Shown here: positions 1-8,501 of the stretch, piece after piece | Layout: each line of letters opens with the position of its first letter | How positions within the stretch are numbered: position 1 is the first letter of the stretch | Program-made: the position numbers and the translations under genes | Assembly: GCF_001011035.1 (NCBI RefSeq) | Contig: NZ_CP011492.1 | Span: 3,171,501-3,235,500 of the forward strand | Origin: Streptomyces sp. CNQ-509 | GTDB lineage: Bacteria > Actinomycetota > Actinomycetes > Streptomycetales > Streptomycetaceae | DNA length: 64,000 bases | Direction: 5' to 3' | The notes under the pieces: generated by a model | What the model was told of the DNA's origin: nothing | The model's database searches: none | Seen by the model: the letters and a program-made list of their open reading frames with translations, nothing else

Positions 1-838
1 GCCGCCCCCCTCGACTTCCCGCCGGATCAGGTCGCTCTGCTCGCCCTCGCTCCCGAAGACGATCGCCGACCCGTCCGCCGTGTACGTCATCGACTCGCCC
101 TGCCGCTGCAGCGGCACGTCGAGACGGCCGTCCTCCTCCGGCTTGCCGTTCTCGAAGCGGTACATCCGCCCGCCGACGTAGCTGCGCAGCGCCAGCCGCG
201 TGCCGTCGGGCGAGAACGCCCCGTCCGTCACCCACAGGTTGACCGGCGCGACCCGCTCGAAGATGTTCATCGAGCCCGGCGACAACTCCTCGGGTCCCGC
301 GTACAGCGCCGCGCCCCCGTTCTGCTTCTTGCTCACGAGGTACACCCGCCCCGTCTTCGGGTGCACCATCAGCGCCTCCGCGTCCCGCGGCCCGTCCTCG
401 TACTGCGCCTCGTACTGCACCGCGTCCACGGTCGCGTCCTGGAGTTGCCTCGGCTCGGGGAAGCGGTAGATCCACACGTACGACCAGGAGCCGTCCATGT
501 TGTCGCCGATGTCGCCGACGTAGAGCTGGTTGCCGGGCCCGAGCGAGATGGCCTCCACGTCGCGCGGCTCCCCTATGCCCCGCAGCGTGATCGTCGCCAG
601 AGTCTCGCCGGTCCCGCCGTCGACGGCGTAGATGTACGGGCCGTCGTCGGAGTCGTTGTGCGTCCAGTACACGTTCTCGTGCTGCCGGCTGGCGGCGAGG
701 CCGCTGGACTCGGTGATCCGCGGGTCGGTGAGGATCACGTCGTCCTGCGCCGCGGCGGGCGGGGCGTACGCGGCGGAGGTCGCCACCGCCGCCGCGGTCA
801 GGAGGGCGGCGGCGGTCGGCAGGCGGTGGGCGCGCATG
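1..838 (-). CDS. Secreted beta-propeller-like protein (partial, C-terminus outside the window)
   Basis: The minus-strand frame opens with ATG at 838 and stays open to the window edge (279 codons visible), so the C-terminus is missing. The first ~30 residues form a signal peptide: MRAHR, an Ala/Leu-rich core, then an APPAAAQDD cleavage region. The mature part has repeated short blade-like units (ITESSGLAASR, VEAISLGPGNQLYVGDIGDN, DAEALMVHPKTGRVYLVSK, WVTDGAFSPDGTRLALRSY). This resembles secreted WD40/NHL-like propellers of Streptomyces. No catalytic residues can be named, so the role is unknown; it is probably an extracellular binding or scaffold protein. Its start is 96 bp from the divergently transcribed aldo/keto reductase. 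Confidence 0.7.
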
Positions 839-899
839 GCGCCAAGCCTGCCATGCGCCCGCGGCGGTACGGGGGCCGGATGCGCGCGCGTGGTGCTTG

Positions 900-917
900 C
901 TTCGAGCGCGCTCGAAG
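900..917. promoter_or_regulatory. 18-bp perfect palindrome over the AKR ribosome-binding region
   Basis: CTTCGAGCGCGCTCGAAG is a perfect 18-bp palindrome. It lies between the two divergent genes and its right edge overlaps the AAGGAG (915-920) that precedes the aldo/keto reductase start. Its size and position fit an operator for a dimeric repressor such as a TetR or MarR protein. No regulator gene is adjacent, so the binder is unknown. Confidence 0.45.
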
Positions 918-934
918 GAGTTGGCTTGATCCTC

Positions 935-1918
935 ATGAGGTACACGCAGTTGGGACGTACGGGACTCAAGGTCAGCCGGCTCGTGCTCGGCACCATGAAC
1001 TTCGGGCCGCACGCCGACGAGGCCGCGAGCCACGCCATGATGGACGCCGCCCTCGACGCGGGCGTCAACTTCTTCGACACCGCCAACGTCTACGGCTGGG
1101 GCGAGAACAAGGGCCGTACCGAGGAGATCGTCGGCACCTGGCTCGCGCAGGGCGGCAGCCGCCGCGACAAGGTCGTGCTCGCCACCAAGGTCTACGGCTC
1201 GATGGCGGCCGACAGCGACACCACCTGGCCCAACCACGACCGGCTCTCGGCGCTCAACATCCGCCGCGCGGTCGACGCCAGCCTCAAGCGGCTGCAGACG
1301 GACCACATCGACCTCTACCAGTTCCACCACGTCGACCGGCACACGCCCTGGGACGAGATCTGGCAGGCCGTCGATGTCCTCGTACAGCAGGGCAAGATCC
1401 TCTACGTCGGCTCGTCCAACCACGCGGGCTGGCACATCGCGCAGGCCAACGAGGCCGCGCGGCGGCGGCACTCGCTGGGCCTGGTGAGCGAGCAGTGCCT
1501 CTACAACCTCTACGAGCGGCGCGCCGAGATGGAGGTCATCCCGGCCGCCGAGAGCTACGGCCTCGGCATCATCCCGTGGTCCCCGCTGGGCGGCGGGCTG
1601 CTGGGCGGCGCGCTGCGCAAGGAGCGCGAGGGCGGCGGCGCACGGTCGTCGGCGGCGCTGGCGCGCGGCGCGGTGCGCGAGCGGGTGCAGGCGTACGAGG
1701 ACCTGGTCGCCGAGCATGGCCTGGACCCGGCGGAGGTGGCCCTGGCGTGGCTGCTGACGCGGCCGGGCGTGACGGGCCCGATCGTGGGCCCGCGCACGAT
1801 CGGGCAGCTCACGTCGGCGCTGCCGGCGCTGGACCTGACGCTGCCGGACGGGCTGCTGGCGTCGCTCGACGAGATCTTCCCGGGCCCGGGTCCGTCCCCG
1901 GAGGCATTCGCGTGGTGA
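935..1918 (+). CDS. Aldo/keto reductase
   Basis: 327-residue NAD(P)H-dependent oxidoreductase of the aldo/keto reductase superfamily (TIM barrel, cytoplasmic). Visible signatures are the N-terminal LGRTGLKVSRLVLGTMNFG strand, the catalytic Asp/Tyr segment FFDTANVYGWGENKGRTE, the catalytic Lys in VVLATKVYGS, the His in LYQFHHVDR and the C-terminal cofactor segment GPIVGPRTIGQL. It belongs to the group of predicted reductases resembling YajO/IolS; the substrate cannot be told. The ATG at 935 was chosen because family homology begins there; AAGGAG at 915-920 is a rather distant ribosome site (14 nt). The palindrome at 900-917 suggests repressor control. Confidence 0.9.
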   Translation: MRYTQLGRTGLKVSRLVLGTMNFGPHADEAASHAMMDAALDAGVNFFDTANVYGWGENKGRTEEIVGTWLAQGGSRRDKVVLATKVYGSMAADSDTTWPNHDRLSALNIRRAVDASLKRLQTDHIDLYQFHHVDRHTPWDEIWQAVDVLVQQGKILYVGSSNHAGWHIAQANEAARRRHSLGLVSEQCLYNLYERRAEMEVIPAAESYGLGIIPWSPLGGGLLGGALRKEREGGGARSSAALARGAVRERVQAYEDLVAEHGLDPAEVALAWLLTRPGVTGPIVGPRTIGQLTSALPALDLTLPDGLLASLDEIFPGPGPSPEAFAW

Positions 1919-1938
1919 GCGTTCCGTAGGCGGGCGCG

Positions 1939-2028
1939 TCAGCCGCCGAAGGCGGCGGCGATGGCGACGACGGCGAAGATCAGCACGAGCGTGGCGCTGA
2001 CGACGCGGATGCGGGTCTTGGCGTTCAC
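1939..2028 (-). CDS. Possible 29-residue single-pass membrane peptide
   Basis: A GTG-initiated frame encodes VNAKTRIRVVSA followed by a hydrophobic stretch (TLVLIFAVVAIAAAF) and GG-stop. The basic start plus one membrane helix is typical of the tiny membrane peptides found in many Streptomyces intergenic regions, and third positions are GC-rich. There is no clear ribosome site and no recognisable family. It may not be translated. Confidence 0.3.
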   Translation of the reverse strand: MNAKTRIRVVSATLVLIFAVVAIAAAFGG

Positions 2029-2042
2029 GCGTACGAGCTTAC

Positions 2043-2074
2043 GGGCCCGCCGCCCCCCGCGGGGCGGCGGGCCC
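2043..2074. terminator. Strong GC hairpin, probable terminator
   Basis: GGGCCCGCCGCCCC (2043-2056) pairs perfectly with 2061-2074 around a 4-nt loop. No U-tract follows, as is usual in streptomycetes. It could end aldo/keto reductase transcripts arriving from the left. If the 29-residue frame is real, the hairpin instead sits in that gene's leader. Confidence 0.5.
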
Positions 2075-2099
2075 GGGCCGGTGGTAGCGGGCCGTAACG

Positions 2100-2112
2100 A
2101 CTCACCGTGAGT
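2100..2112. promoter_or_regulatory. Inverted repeat upstream of the Uma2 gene
   Basis: ACTCAC-C-GTGAGT is a 6+6 bp inverted repeat centred 62 bp before the Uma2 start, in the expected promoter zone. Operator function is inferred from symmetry and position only. Confidence 0.3.
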
Positions 2113-2167
2113 ATCGTTGTACTGCGCGGCTGCATGCGATCAAGCAGCAGCGGGGAGGAGCGCCACG

Positions 2168-2758
2168 ATGACCGTCGTCGAAACCGACAGGATCGAGATG
2201 GCCGACGAGAGCGACGAGCTCACCCTCGACAAGTTGTTCGAGCGAGTGGAGCGGATGCCTGTCCCCGAGGGATACAAGGTCGAGATCGTCGAGGGGGCCG
2301 TCTACATGTCGCCGCAGCGAGACACGCATTGGGACACGATCTACGACATCCTGGACCAGTTGCGTGCCCGATACCCCCGGCGGAGGCTGAAGTCGGACGT
2401 GCGGATCGACTACCCGGGAGACCTCAACGGCTTCGCCTCGGACGTCATCGCCTTGACAACAGGCGCCGCCAAGGATGACAAGGGCCGCTGGCGCCCTCAG
2501 GATGTCGAACTCGTGGGCGAGGTGATCTCCAAGAGCACCGCCAGCAATGACTACGGGCCGAAGAAGGCCGTTTACGCCACCGCAGAGGTGCCGGTCTACC
2601 TGATCGTCGACCCGTACACCGGCAAGTGCCACCTGCACCTGATGCCCAAGGACGGGGAGTACCGCGTAGAGACGACCCTCGACTTCGGGATGGACATCGA
2701 TCTCACCGAGACCCCCGTCGGGCTCAAGCTGACGACCGGCGATTTTCCCCGGGACTGA
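2168..2758 (+). CDS. Uma2 family endonuclease (DUF820)
   Basis: 196-residue cytoplasmic protein of the Uma2/DUF820 family, which has a PD-(D/E)XK restriction-endonuclease-like fold. The usual landmarks are present: IVEG at residues 40-43, a candidate metal-binding Asp in SDV at 91-93, GEVISKST at 117-124 with the acidic residue and a Lys, and conserved KKAVYA at 132-137 followed by the VPVYLIVD strand. The ATG at 2168 follows GGAGGAG with 7-nt spacing, so upstream in-frame starts were rejected. The family is strongly expanded in actinomycetes and cyanobacteria and its biological role is not settled. A second member of exactly the same length lies at 44218-44808. It is convergent with thpR; the two stops are 4 bp apart. 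Confidence 0.88.
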   Translation: MTVVETDRIEMADESDELTLDKLFERVERMPVPEGYKVEIVEGAVYMSPQRDTHWDTIYDILDQLRARYPRRRLKSDVRIDYPGDLNGFASDVIALTTGAAKDDKGRWRPQDVELVGEVISKSTASNDYGPKKAVYATAEVPVYLIVDPYTGKCHLHLMPKDGEYRVETTLDFGMDIDLTETPVGLKLTTGDFPRD

Positions 2759-2762
2759 AGGG

Positions 2763-3434
2763 CTACGCCCCCAGAGGCCAGGTCGCCACGGGTTCGTAGC
2801 GGGGCTGGGCGCCGGGGTGGCCCGGGGGTGGGGGGTGGCTCTGGATCAGGGTGAGGGTGGTCAGGTTGCGGTGGGGGGTGGTGAAGTCGCGCAGCGACTC
2901 CGTGAACGGGGTCAGGTCCGTACCCGCTCGGTGACGCTGGCGGGCCAGCGTCAGGTGCGGGCGGTAGCGGCGCTCCCGCCCCCGGGCCGCACCCCCGCCC
3001 CGCTTCGCCGCCAGCGGCACCCCCGCCGTGCGGTGTCCCGCCGCCGCGGCGCCCGCCGCGAGCCGGCCCAGCTCCTCGACGTCGCCCGCCGCCCCCGCCC
3101 ACAGCACCGTGTCGGAGAACCGCCCGCCCCCCGCCAGCCGCAGCCCGACCGGCCCCCGGCGCCGCGCCGCGCGGGCCAGCCGCTCCTCCAGCTCCGCGAC
3201 GGAACCGGCCGGCACCTCCCCGTAGAACGCCACCGTGATGTGCCACCCCTCCCGCGGCACCCAGCGCAGCCGCTCCGCGCCGGGGAGACGCCGCAGCCGG
3301 CGCACCGCCTCCGCCAGCTCCCCCAGCACCTCCGGGGGCGGGACCACCGCGGCGAACAGCCTCAGCGCACCCGGCTCCCCCGGAAGCGGCCCGTCCGCAC
3401 CGGGCACCCCCGCGCCCGTACCGCCGGCCGTCAC
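2763..3434 (-). CDS. thpR: RNA 2',3'-cyclic phosphodiesterase (2H phosphoesterase)
   Basis: 223-residue cytoplasmic 2H-superfamily enzyme (LigT/ThpR type) that hydrolyses 2',3'-cyclic phosphate ends of RNA. Both catalytic HxT motifs are visible: HITVAFYG from residue 65 and HLTLAR from residue 160, separated by the usual ~95 residues. The family core begins at RLFAAVVPP (residue 25); the 24 residues before it are Gly/Pro-rich and variable. It begins 7 bp after the P-type ATPase stop and is probably translated from the same transcript, though the functional link is unclear. Confidence 0.88.
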   Translation of the reverse strand: MTAGGTGAGVPGADGPLPGEPGALRLFAAVVPPPEVLGELAEAVRRLRRLPGAERLRWVPREGWHITVAFYGEVPAGSVAELEERLARAARRRGPVGLRLAGGGRFSDTVLWAGAAGDVEELGRLAAGAAAAGHRTAGVPLAAKRGGGAARGRERRYRPHLTLARQRHRAGTDLTPFTESLRDFTTPHRNLTTLTLIQSHPPPPGHPGAQPRYEPVATWPLGA

Positions 3435-3441
3435 GCCCGCC

Positions 3442-6000
3442 TCAGTCCGGGAACCGGCGCGTCACCCACCGCCACGCGAACTCCAGCAGCACCGCCGACG
3501 CGACCGCGATCCCCACCGCCGTCCACGGCATCTCCGCGCCCACCAGCTTCAGCGCGAAGAACTTCTGCAGCCACGGCGTGACCAGCACGATCACGAACCC
3601 CAGCGCCATCGTCCCGACCAGCCCCACCCGCCACCAGGTGTACGGCCGCGCGATGATCACCAGCACCCACATCGCGATCAGGAAGAGCGTCAGCGTCGCC
3701 GCCGACGTCTCCGCGTCCAGCGCCCCCGGCCCCGAGTAGTGGGCCCGCGCCAGCATGTACGTCACGAACGTCGCCGTCCCGGCGATCAGCCCCGCCGGGA
3801 TCGCGTACCGCATCACCCGGCGCACGAAGTGCGGCCGCGCCCGCTCCTTGTTCGGCGCCAGCGCCAGGAAGAACGCCGGCACGCCGATCGTCAGCGTCGA
3901 CAGCAGCGTCAGATGCCGCGGCAGGAAGGGGTACGGCACCTGCGTGGCGACGACGAGCAGCGCGAGCAGCACCGAGTAGACGGTCTTGACCAGGAACAGG
4001 TTCGCGACCCGCTCGATGTTGCCGATGACCCGGCGGCCTTCGGCGACCACCGAGGGAAGGGTGGAGAAGCTGTTGTTCAGCAGGACGATCTGCGCGACGG
4101 CCTTCGACGCCTCCGAGCCCGAGCCCATGGACACGCCGATGTCCGCGTCCTTCAGCGCCAGCACGTCGTTGACGCCGTCGCCCGTCATCGCCACGTCGTG
4201 GCCGCGGGACTTGAGCGCGGCGACCATGTCGCGCTTCTGCTGCGGGTTGACGCGGCCGAAGACCGCGTTGTCGTCGAGGACCTCGGCCATCTCGTCGCGG
4301 TCGGCCGGCAGGGTGCGCGCGTCGACCGTACGGTCCGCGCGCGCCATGCCGAGCTTCGCGGCCACCGCGCCCACGGAGACCGCGTTGTCACCCGAGATGA
4401 TCTTCGTCTCGACGCGCTCCTCCGCGAAGTAGCCGAGGGTGTCGGCGGCGTCCGGGCGCAGCCGCTGCTCCAGGACGACCAGCGCCGTCGGCTCGACGCC
4501 GCGCGCCACCTCCGGGTCGTCCAGCTCCCGTTGGGCGCGGGCGAGCAGCAGCACGCGCAGGCCCTCGGCGTTGAGGTCGTCGATCTCGGCGAGGGAGGGG
4601 TCGCCGGCGGGCAGCAGCACGTCGGGGGCGCCCAGCAGCCACGTACCCGCACCTGCCCCGTCCCCGCTGAACGCCGCCCCGCTGTACTTGCGCGCCGAGG
4701 AGAACGGCAGCGCCCCCGTGCAGCGCAGTTCCTCGGTGTCCGGGTACGCCTCGATGATGGCCTGGAGGCTGGCGTTCGGCCGCGGGTCCGACGAGCCGAG
4801 CGCACCCAGCACCCGCCGTACGTCCGCCTCCGCCGCGCCGCCCAGCGGCCGCAGCTCGGTGACGTCCATACCGCCCTCGGTGAGGGTGCCGGTCTTGTCG
4901 AGGCAGACGACGTCGACCCGCGCGAGCCCCTCGATCGCGGGCAGCTCCTGTACGAGGCACTGCTTGCGGCCGAGCCGGATGACCCCTATGGCGAACGCCA
5001 CCGAGGTCAGCAGCACAAGGCCCTCGGGCACCATCGGCACGATGCCGCCGACCATGCGGCGGATGGCGTCCTGCGGGCTGTTGTTCTCGACCACGAGCTG
5101 GCTGATGACCAGGCCGATGGCGGCCGGGATCATCATGTACGTCACGTACTTGAGGATCGTGCTGATGCCGCTGCGCAGCTCGGAGTGGACGAGCGTGAAG
5201 CGCGACGCCTCCTCCGCCAACTGCACGGCGTACGCCTCGCGCCCCACCTTCGTCGCCGTGAACGCGCCGCCGCCGGCGACGACGAAGCTGCCGGAGAGCA
5301 CCTTGTCGCCCGGCTGCTTGATGACGGGGTCGGCCTCGCCGGTGAGCAGGGACTCGTCGACCTCCAGGCTGTCGGACTCCAGCACCTCGCCGTCGACGAC
5401 GACCTTGTCGCCCGGGCCCAGCTCGACGAGGTCGCCGAGGACGATCTCGGCGGTGGGGATCTCGGCGGTGCGGCCGTCGCGGCGCACCTGCGGCCTGGCC
5501 TCGCCGATGACGGCGAGGTTGTCGAGGGTCTTCTTGGCGCGCAGCTCCTGGATGATGCCGATGCCGGTGTTCGCGAGGATCACGAAGCCGAAGAGGCTGT
5601 CCTGGATGGGCGCGACGACGAGCATGATGACCCACAGGACGCCGATGATGGCGTTGAAGCGGGTGAGGACGTTGGCGCGGACGATGTCGGCGGTGGAGCG
5701 GGAGGAGCGTACGGGAACGTCGTTGACCTCGCCGCGGGCGACGCGCTCGGCGACCTCGGCGGCGGTGAGTCCGTCGTGCCGCAGCGCGACGGCGGTCCCG
5801 CCCGCCCCGTTCGCCCCCGCCCGGTCCGGCTGCCCGCCGGGCTCCCCGGGCTGACCGCCAGGATCTCCGCCCGCCGTCCCGCCGGGTTCCGCCCGCGCCG
5901 TCCCGCCGGCTCCGTCAGGTTTCCCGCCCGCCCCGCCCGGCCCGCCGCCGGGCTCCGGCCCCTCGCCGCCGTCGGCGGCCGTCTCGACCCGCTGCGTCAT
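3442..6000 (-). CDS. Cation-translocating P-type ATPase, CtpE-like
   Basis: 852-residue membrane ATPase. A disordered Gly/Pro-rich N-terminus (about 85 residues) precedes the actuator domain with LTGEADPV, the TM4 motif PMVPEGL, the phosphorylation motif DKTGT (Asp at residue 368) and the hinge GDGVND near residue 606, then a C-terminal membrane bundle. PEGL in TM4 is shared with Ca2+-type P2 pumps, and the overall layout matches mycobacterial CtpE, implicated in calcium uptake. There is no N-terminal heavy-metal domain and no CPC motif, so it is not a Cu/Cd pump. The start was set at ATG 6000 because upstream codons lack family features. The DUF2530 gene ends 10 bp upstream and thpR follows after 7 bp. 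Confidence 0.88.
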   Translation of the reverse strand: MTQRVETAADGGEGPEPGGGPGGAGGKPDGAGGTARAEPGGTAGGDPGGQPGEPGGQPDRAGANGAGGTAVALRHDGLTAAEVAERVARGEVNDVPVRSSRSTADIVRANVLTRFNAIIGVLWVIMLVVAPIQDSLFGFVILANTGIGIIQELRAKKTLDNLAVIGEARPQVRRDGRTAEIPTAEIVLGDLVELGPGDKVVVDGEVLESDSLEVDESLLTGEADPVIKQPGDKVLSGSFVVAGGGAFTATKVGREAYAVQLAEEASRFTLVHSELRSGISTILKYVTYMMIPAAIGLVISQLVVENNSPQDAIRRMVGGIVPMVPEGLVLLTSVAFAIGVIRLGRKQCLVQELPAIEGLARVDVVCLDKTGTLTEGGMDVTELRPLGGAAEADVRRVLGALGSSDPRPNASLQAIIEAYPDTEELRCTGALPFSSARKYSGAAFSGDGAGAGTWLLGAPDVLLPAGDPSLAEIDDLNAEGLRVLLLARAQRELDDPEVARGVEPTALVVLEQRLRPDAADTLGYFAEERVETKIISGDNAVSVGAVAAKLGMARADRTVDARTLPADRDEMAEVLDDNAVFGRVNPQQKRDMVAALKSRGHDVAMTGDGVNDVLALKDADIGVSMGSGSEASKAVAQIVLLNNSFSTLPSVVAEGRRVIGNIERVANLFLVKTVYSVLLALLVVATQVPYPFLPRHLTLLSTLTIGVPAFFLALAPNKERARPHFVRRVMRYAIPAGLIAGTATFVTYMLARAHYSGPGALDAETSAATLTLFLIAMWVLVIIARPYTWWRVGLVGTMALGFVIVLVTPWLQKFFALKLVGAEMPWTAVGIAVASAVLLEFAWRWVTRRFPD

Positions 6001-6010
6001 GCGTACGACG

Positions 6011-6277
6011 TTACGTGTTCGACCGGGCGCCCGCGTCGCCACCCCGCGCAAGCGCGGCCTCGCGGCGGCGTACGTACCAGAGGCCCAGGACACCGAGACC
6101 GGCGCCCGCCAGGCAGGTCCACAGCCACCACATGCGGTCGTGGTCGTCCAGCCAGCCGAGGAACGGCAACTGGACCACGAAGAGCACCAGCCACAGCACG
6201 GTGCCGCCGACGGTCACCGCCGTGATGTCGCCCTCGAACGGCTCCGGCGCCGGGTGCCTGTACGCCTTCTTGCCCAT
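6011..6277 (-). CDS. DUF2530 small membrane protein
   Basis: 88-residue protein starting MGKKAYRHPAPEPFEGD, with two membrane segments (VTVGGTVLWLVLFVVQLPFLG and WWLWTCLAGAGLGVLGLWYV) and a basic C-terminal tail. The PEPxEGD start and the two helices match the actinobacterial DUF2530 family, which has no known function. It is the first gene of a likely three-gene operon with the CtpE-like ATPase and thpR, so it could be an accessory subunit of the pump; this is inference from position. Confidence 0.8.
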   Translation of the reverse strand: MGKKAYRHPAPEPFEGDITAVTVGGTVLWLVLFVVQLPFLGWLDDHDRMWWLWTCLAGAGLGVLGLWYVRRREAALARGGDAGARSNT

Positions 6278-6359
6278 GTCGACCAGAGTACGGGGCCGAT
6301 CACGGCGGCATACTGAGTGGGCGCCGAAGTCCGGCCGCTGTTCCGCACGAAGGTCACGC

Positions 6360-7829
6360 ATGCCCCCCGACGCGAAGACCACCGGCACGGCCCCCGGGGA
6401 CGGTCCCCCGCCCCGGCCCTCCTCCCCGCTCGACGCCTACTTCCACATCTCGCGGCGCGGCTCGTCCGTCACGCAGGAGCTGCGGGGCGGGCTGGCGACG
6501 TTCTTCGCCATGGCGTACATCATCGTGCTGAACCCGATCATCCTGGGCTCGGCGAAGGACAAGTTCGGCCACAAGCTGGACCACGGCGAACTGGTCACGG
6601 CCACCGTGCTGGTCGCGGCGGTGACCACGCTCCTCATGGGCGTCCTCGGCAACGTCCCCGTCGCCTGCGCCGCCGGCCTCGGCATCAACGCCGTGGTGTC
6701 GCTCCAGCTCGCGCCGGAGATGTCGTGGCCGGACGCGATGGGCATGGTGGTGCTCGCGGGGCTGATCATCATGCTGCTGGTGGCCACGGGGCTACGGGAG
6801 CGGGTGATGTCCGCGATCCCCGACGGCCTGCGCAAGGCCATCGCGATCGGCATCGGCCTGTTCATCGCCCTCGTCGGCCTGGTCGACGCGGGCCTCGTCA
6901 CCCGCAACCCGGACTCCGCGCAGACCACCGTCCCCCTCACCCTGGGCACAGCGGGTCACCTGAAAGGGTGGCCCGTCCTGGTCTTCCTGCTGGGCCTCGG
7001 GCTGACCTTCGTGCTGCTGGCCCGCCGCTTCCGCGGCGCGATCCTGGTCAGCATCGTCACGATGACGGTCCTCGCCGTGATCATCCACGCGGTCGCCGAC
7101 CTCCCGGAGAAGGAGTGGGGCCTCACCGCCCCGGTACTCCCCGGCCACGTCGTCGAGGCCCCCCACTTCGGCCTGCTCGGCGAGGCGAGCCTCTTCGGCG
7201 GCTTCCGCGAGGCGGGGATCCTGACGGGCTGCCTCTTCGTCTTCACCGTGCTGCTGTCCGGCTTCTTCGACGCGATGGGCACGATCCTCGGCGTCACGGA
7301 GGAGGCCCGTCTCCTCGACGAACACGGCCGCCTCCCGGAGATGAACCGGGTCCTCATGGCCGACGGCGCCGCCGTCGCCCTGGGCGGCGCCGCCTCCGCC
7401 TCGGCGAGCACGGCCTTCGCCGAGTCCACCGCGGGCGTCGGCGAGGGCGCGCGTACCGGCCTCGCGAACCTCGTCACGGGCGGACTGTTCCTGCTGGCGC
7501 TGGTCTTCACCCCGCTGGTGACGATCGTCCCCTCGCAGGCGGCGACCCCGGCGCTGGTGGTGGTCGGCTTCCTGATCCTGTCGGCCACCATCCGCAGCAT
7601 CGACTGGTCCGACACGACGATCGCGGCCCCCGCCTTCCTCACCATCGTCCTGATGCCCTTCAGCTACAGCATCACGGTCGGCATCGGCATGGGCTTCCTG
7701 GCCCACACCCTCCTCCGCACGGCGGTGGGCCGCCCGGCGAGCGTCCGTCCGGCGCTGTGGGTGACGTCGGCGGTGTTCGTCGTCTACTTCGCCCTGGAAC
7801 CCATCGAACGCTGGCTGGGCCTCAACTGA
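6360..7829 (+). CDS. NCS2/AzgA-type purine permease
   Basis: 489-residue inner-membrane permease of the AzgA/PbuG-like branch (hypoxanthine/guanine/adenine uptake with protons). The diagnostic N-terminal run after a Pro-rich tail is GLATFFAMAYIIVLNP, followed by ACAAGLGINA and, in the middle, FFDAMGTILGVTEEA and SASTAFAESTAGVGEGARTG, which are the conserved substrate-site segments of this branch. About 12-14 hydrophobic helices are seen. ATG 6360 has GAAGG about 8 nt upstream. It is divergent from the DUF2530 operon across 82 bp. Confidence 0.9.
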   Translation: MPPDAKTTGTAPGDGPPPRPSSPLDAYFHISRRGSSVTQELRGGLATFFAMAYIIVLNPIILGSAKDKFGHKLDHGELVTATVLVAAVTTLLMGVLGNVPVACAAGLGINAVVSLQLAPEMSWPDAMGMVVLAGLIIMLLVATGLRERVMSAIPDGLRKAIAIGIGLFIALVGLVDAGLVTRNPDSAQTTVPLTLGTAGHLKGWPVLVFLLGLGLTFVLLARRFRGAILVSIVTMTVLAVIIHAVADLPEKEWGLTAPVLPGHVVEAPHFGLLGEASLFGGFREAGILTGCLFVFTVLLSGFFDAMGTILGVTEEARLLDEHGRLPEMNRVLMADGAAVALGGAASASASTAFAESTAGVGEGARTGLANLVTGGLFLLALVFTPLVTIVPSQAATPALVVVGFLILSATIRSIDWSDTTIAAPAFLTIVLMPFSYSITVGIGMGFLAHTLLRTAVGRPASVRPALWVTSAVFVVYFALEPIERWLGLN

Positions 7830-7975
7830 CCGTGCGGCGCCGCCGGGGTGGTGTCCCCATGCCGCTCAGGGTCCGCCCTTCGCGTATACCGGGGGGCGGG
7901 CTTTCCCGTAAGCGGTCATCCTTTCGGATGGGCCGCACCACCAGGCCGTAACCTCCTCTGTCTCGGCTTCCGAGC

Positions 7976-7993
7976 TTTACTTAGCTAAAGTAA
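7976..7993. promoter_or_regulatory. Near-palindromic MarR-type operator
   Basis: TTTACTTAGCTAAAGTAA contains the perfect core TTAGCTAA and is symmetric except for one missing T. It ends 13 bp before the marR-type start codon. AT-rich palindromes of this kind in front of marR genes are usually autoregulatory operators. Confidence 0.5.
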
Positions 7994-8005
7994 TGAGGTA
8001 CGCTA

Positions 8006-8473
8006 ATGACCATGCTTGACCTGTCCCAGGAGGAGAACGCCGCCGCGGTGAACTCGCTCCGCTCCGCGATCATGCGGCTGACCCGCCGCCTGCGGCACCA
8101 GCGCGTGGACGAGTCGCTGAGCCCGACCGAGATGTCGGTGCTCGGCACGCTCTTCCGCTGCGGTCCGCTCGGCCCCGGTGAGCTGGCGCGCAAGGAGCAT
8201 GTCCAGCCGCCGTCGATGACGCGCATCGTGGCCATGCTGGAGACCAAGGGGCTGGTCCGGCTGGAGCCGCACCCGGAGGACCGGCGGCAGAAGGTCGTCA
8301 GCCAGACCGAGCAGGCCGAGGCGATGCTCGAGGAGAGCCGCCGCAAGCGCAACGCCTGGCTGGCCGAGCTGGCCGGCGGTCTGTCCGAGGAGGAGTGGGC
8401 CGCCCTGCGCGACGCCGCGCCGGTGCTCGAAAAGCTCGCCCACCTGCCGATGCCGGAGGCCGCACCACGCTGA
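8006..8473 (+). CDS. MarR family transcriptional regulator
   Basis: 155-residue winged-helix regulator, cytoplasmic and dimeric by family. The DNA-binding core is seen as LSPTEMSVLGTLFRCGPLGPGELA, then a recognition helix VQPPSMTRIVAMLETKGLV and the wing RLEPHPEDRRQKVV (conserved DxR). No good ribosome site precedes ATG 8006; ATG 8012 is equally possible and the transcript may be nearly leaderless. It is followed after 28 bp by an MFS exporter gene, the classical arrangement for a locally acting efflux repressor. Confidence 0.9.
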   Translation: MTMLDLSQEENAAAVNSLRSAIMRLTRRLRHQRVDESLSPTEMSVLGTLFRCGPLGPGELARKEHVQPPSMTRIVAMLETKGLVRLEPHPEDRRQKVVSQTEQAEAMLEESRRKRNAWLAELAGGLSEEEWAALRDAAPVLEKLAHLPMPEAAPR

Positions 8474-8501
8474 CGCACGACGATGACCGGAGGAGAACGC
8501 C

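Noticed and set aside
3235..6225. A 996-codon plus-strand open frame opposite the P-type ATPase
   Set aside because: Arg/His/Asp-rich low-complexity translation; the opposite strand encodes an unmistakable P-type ATPase.
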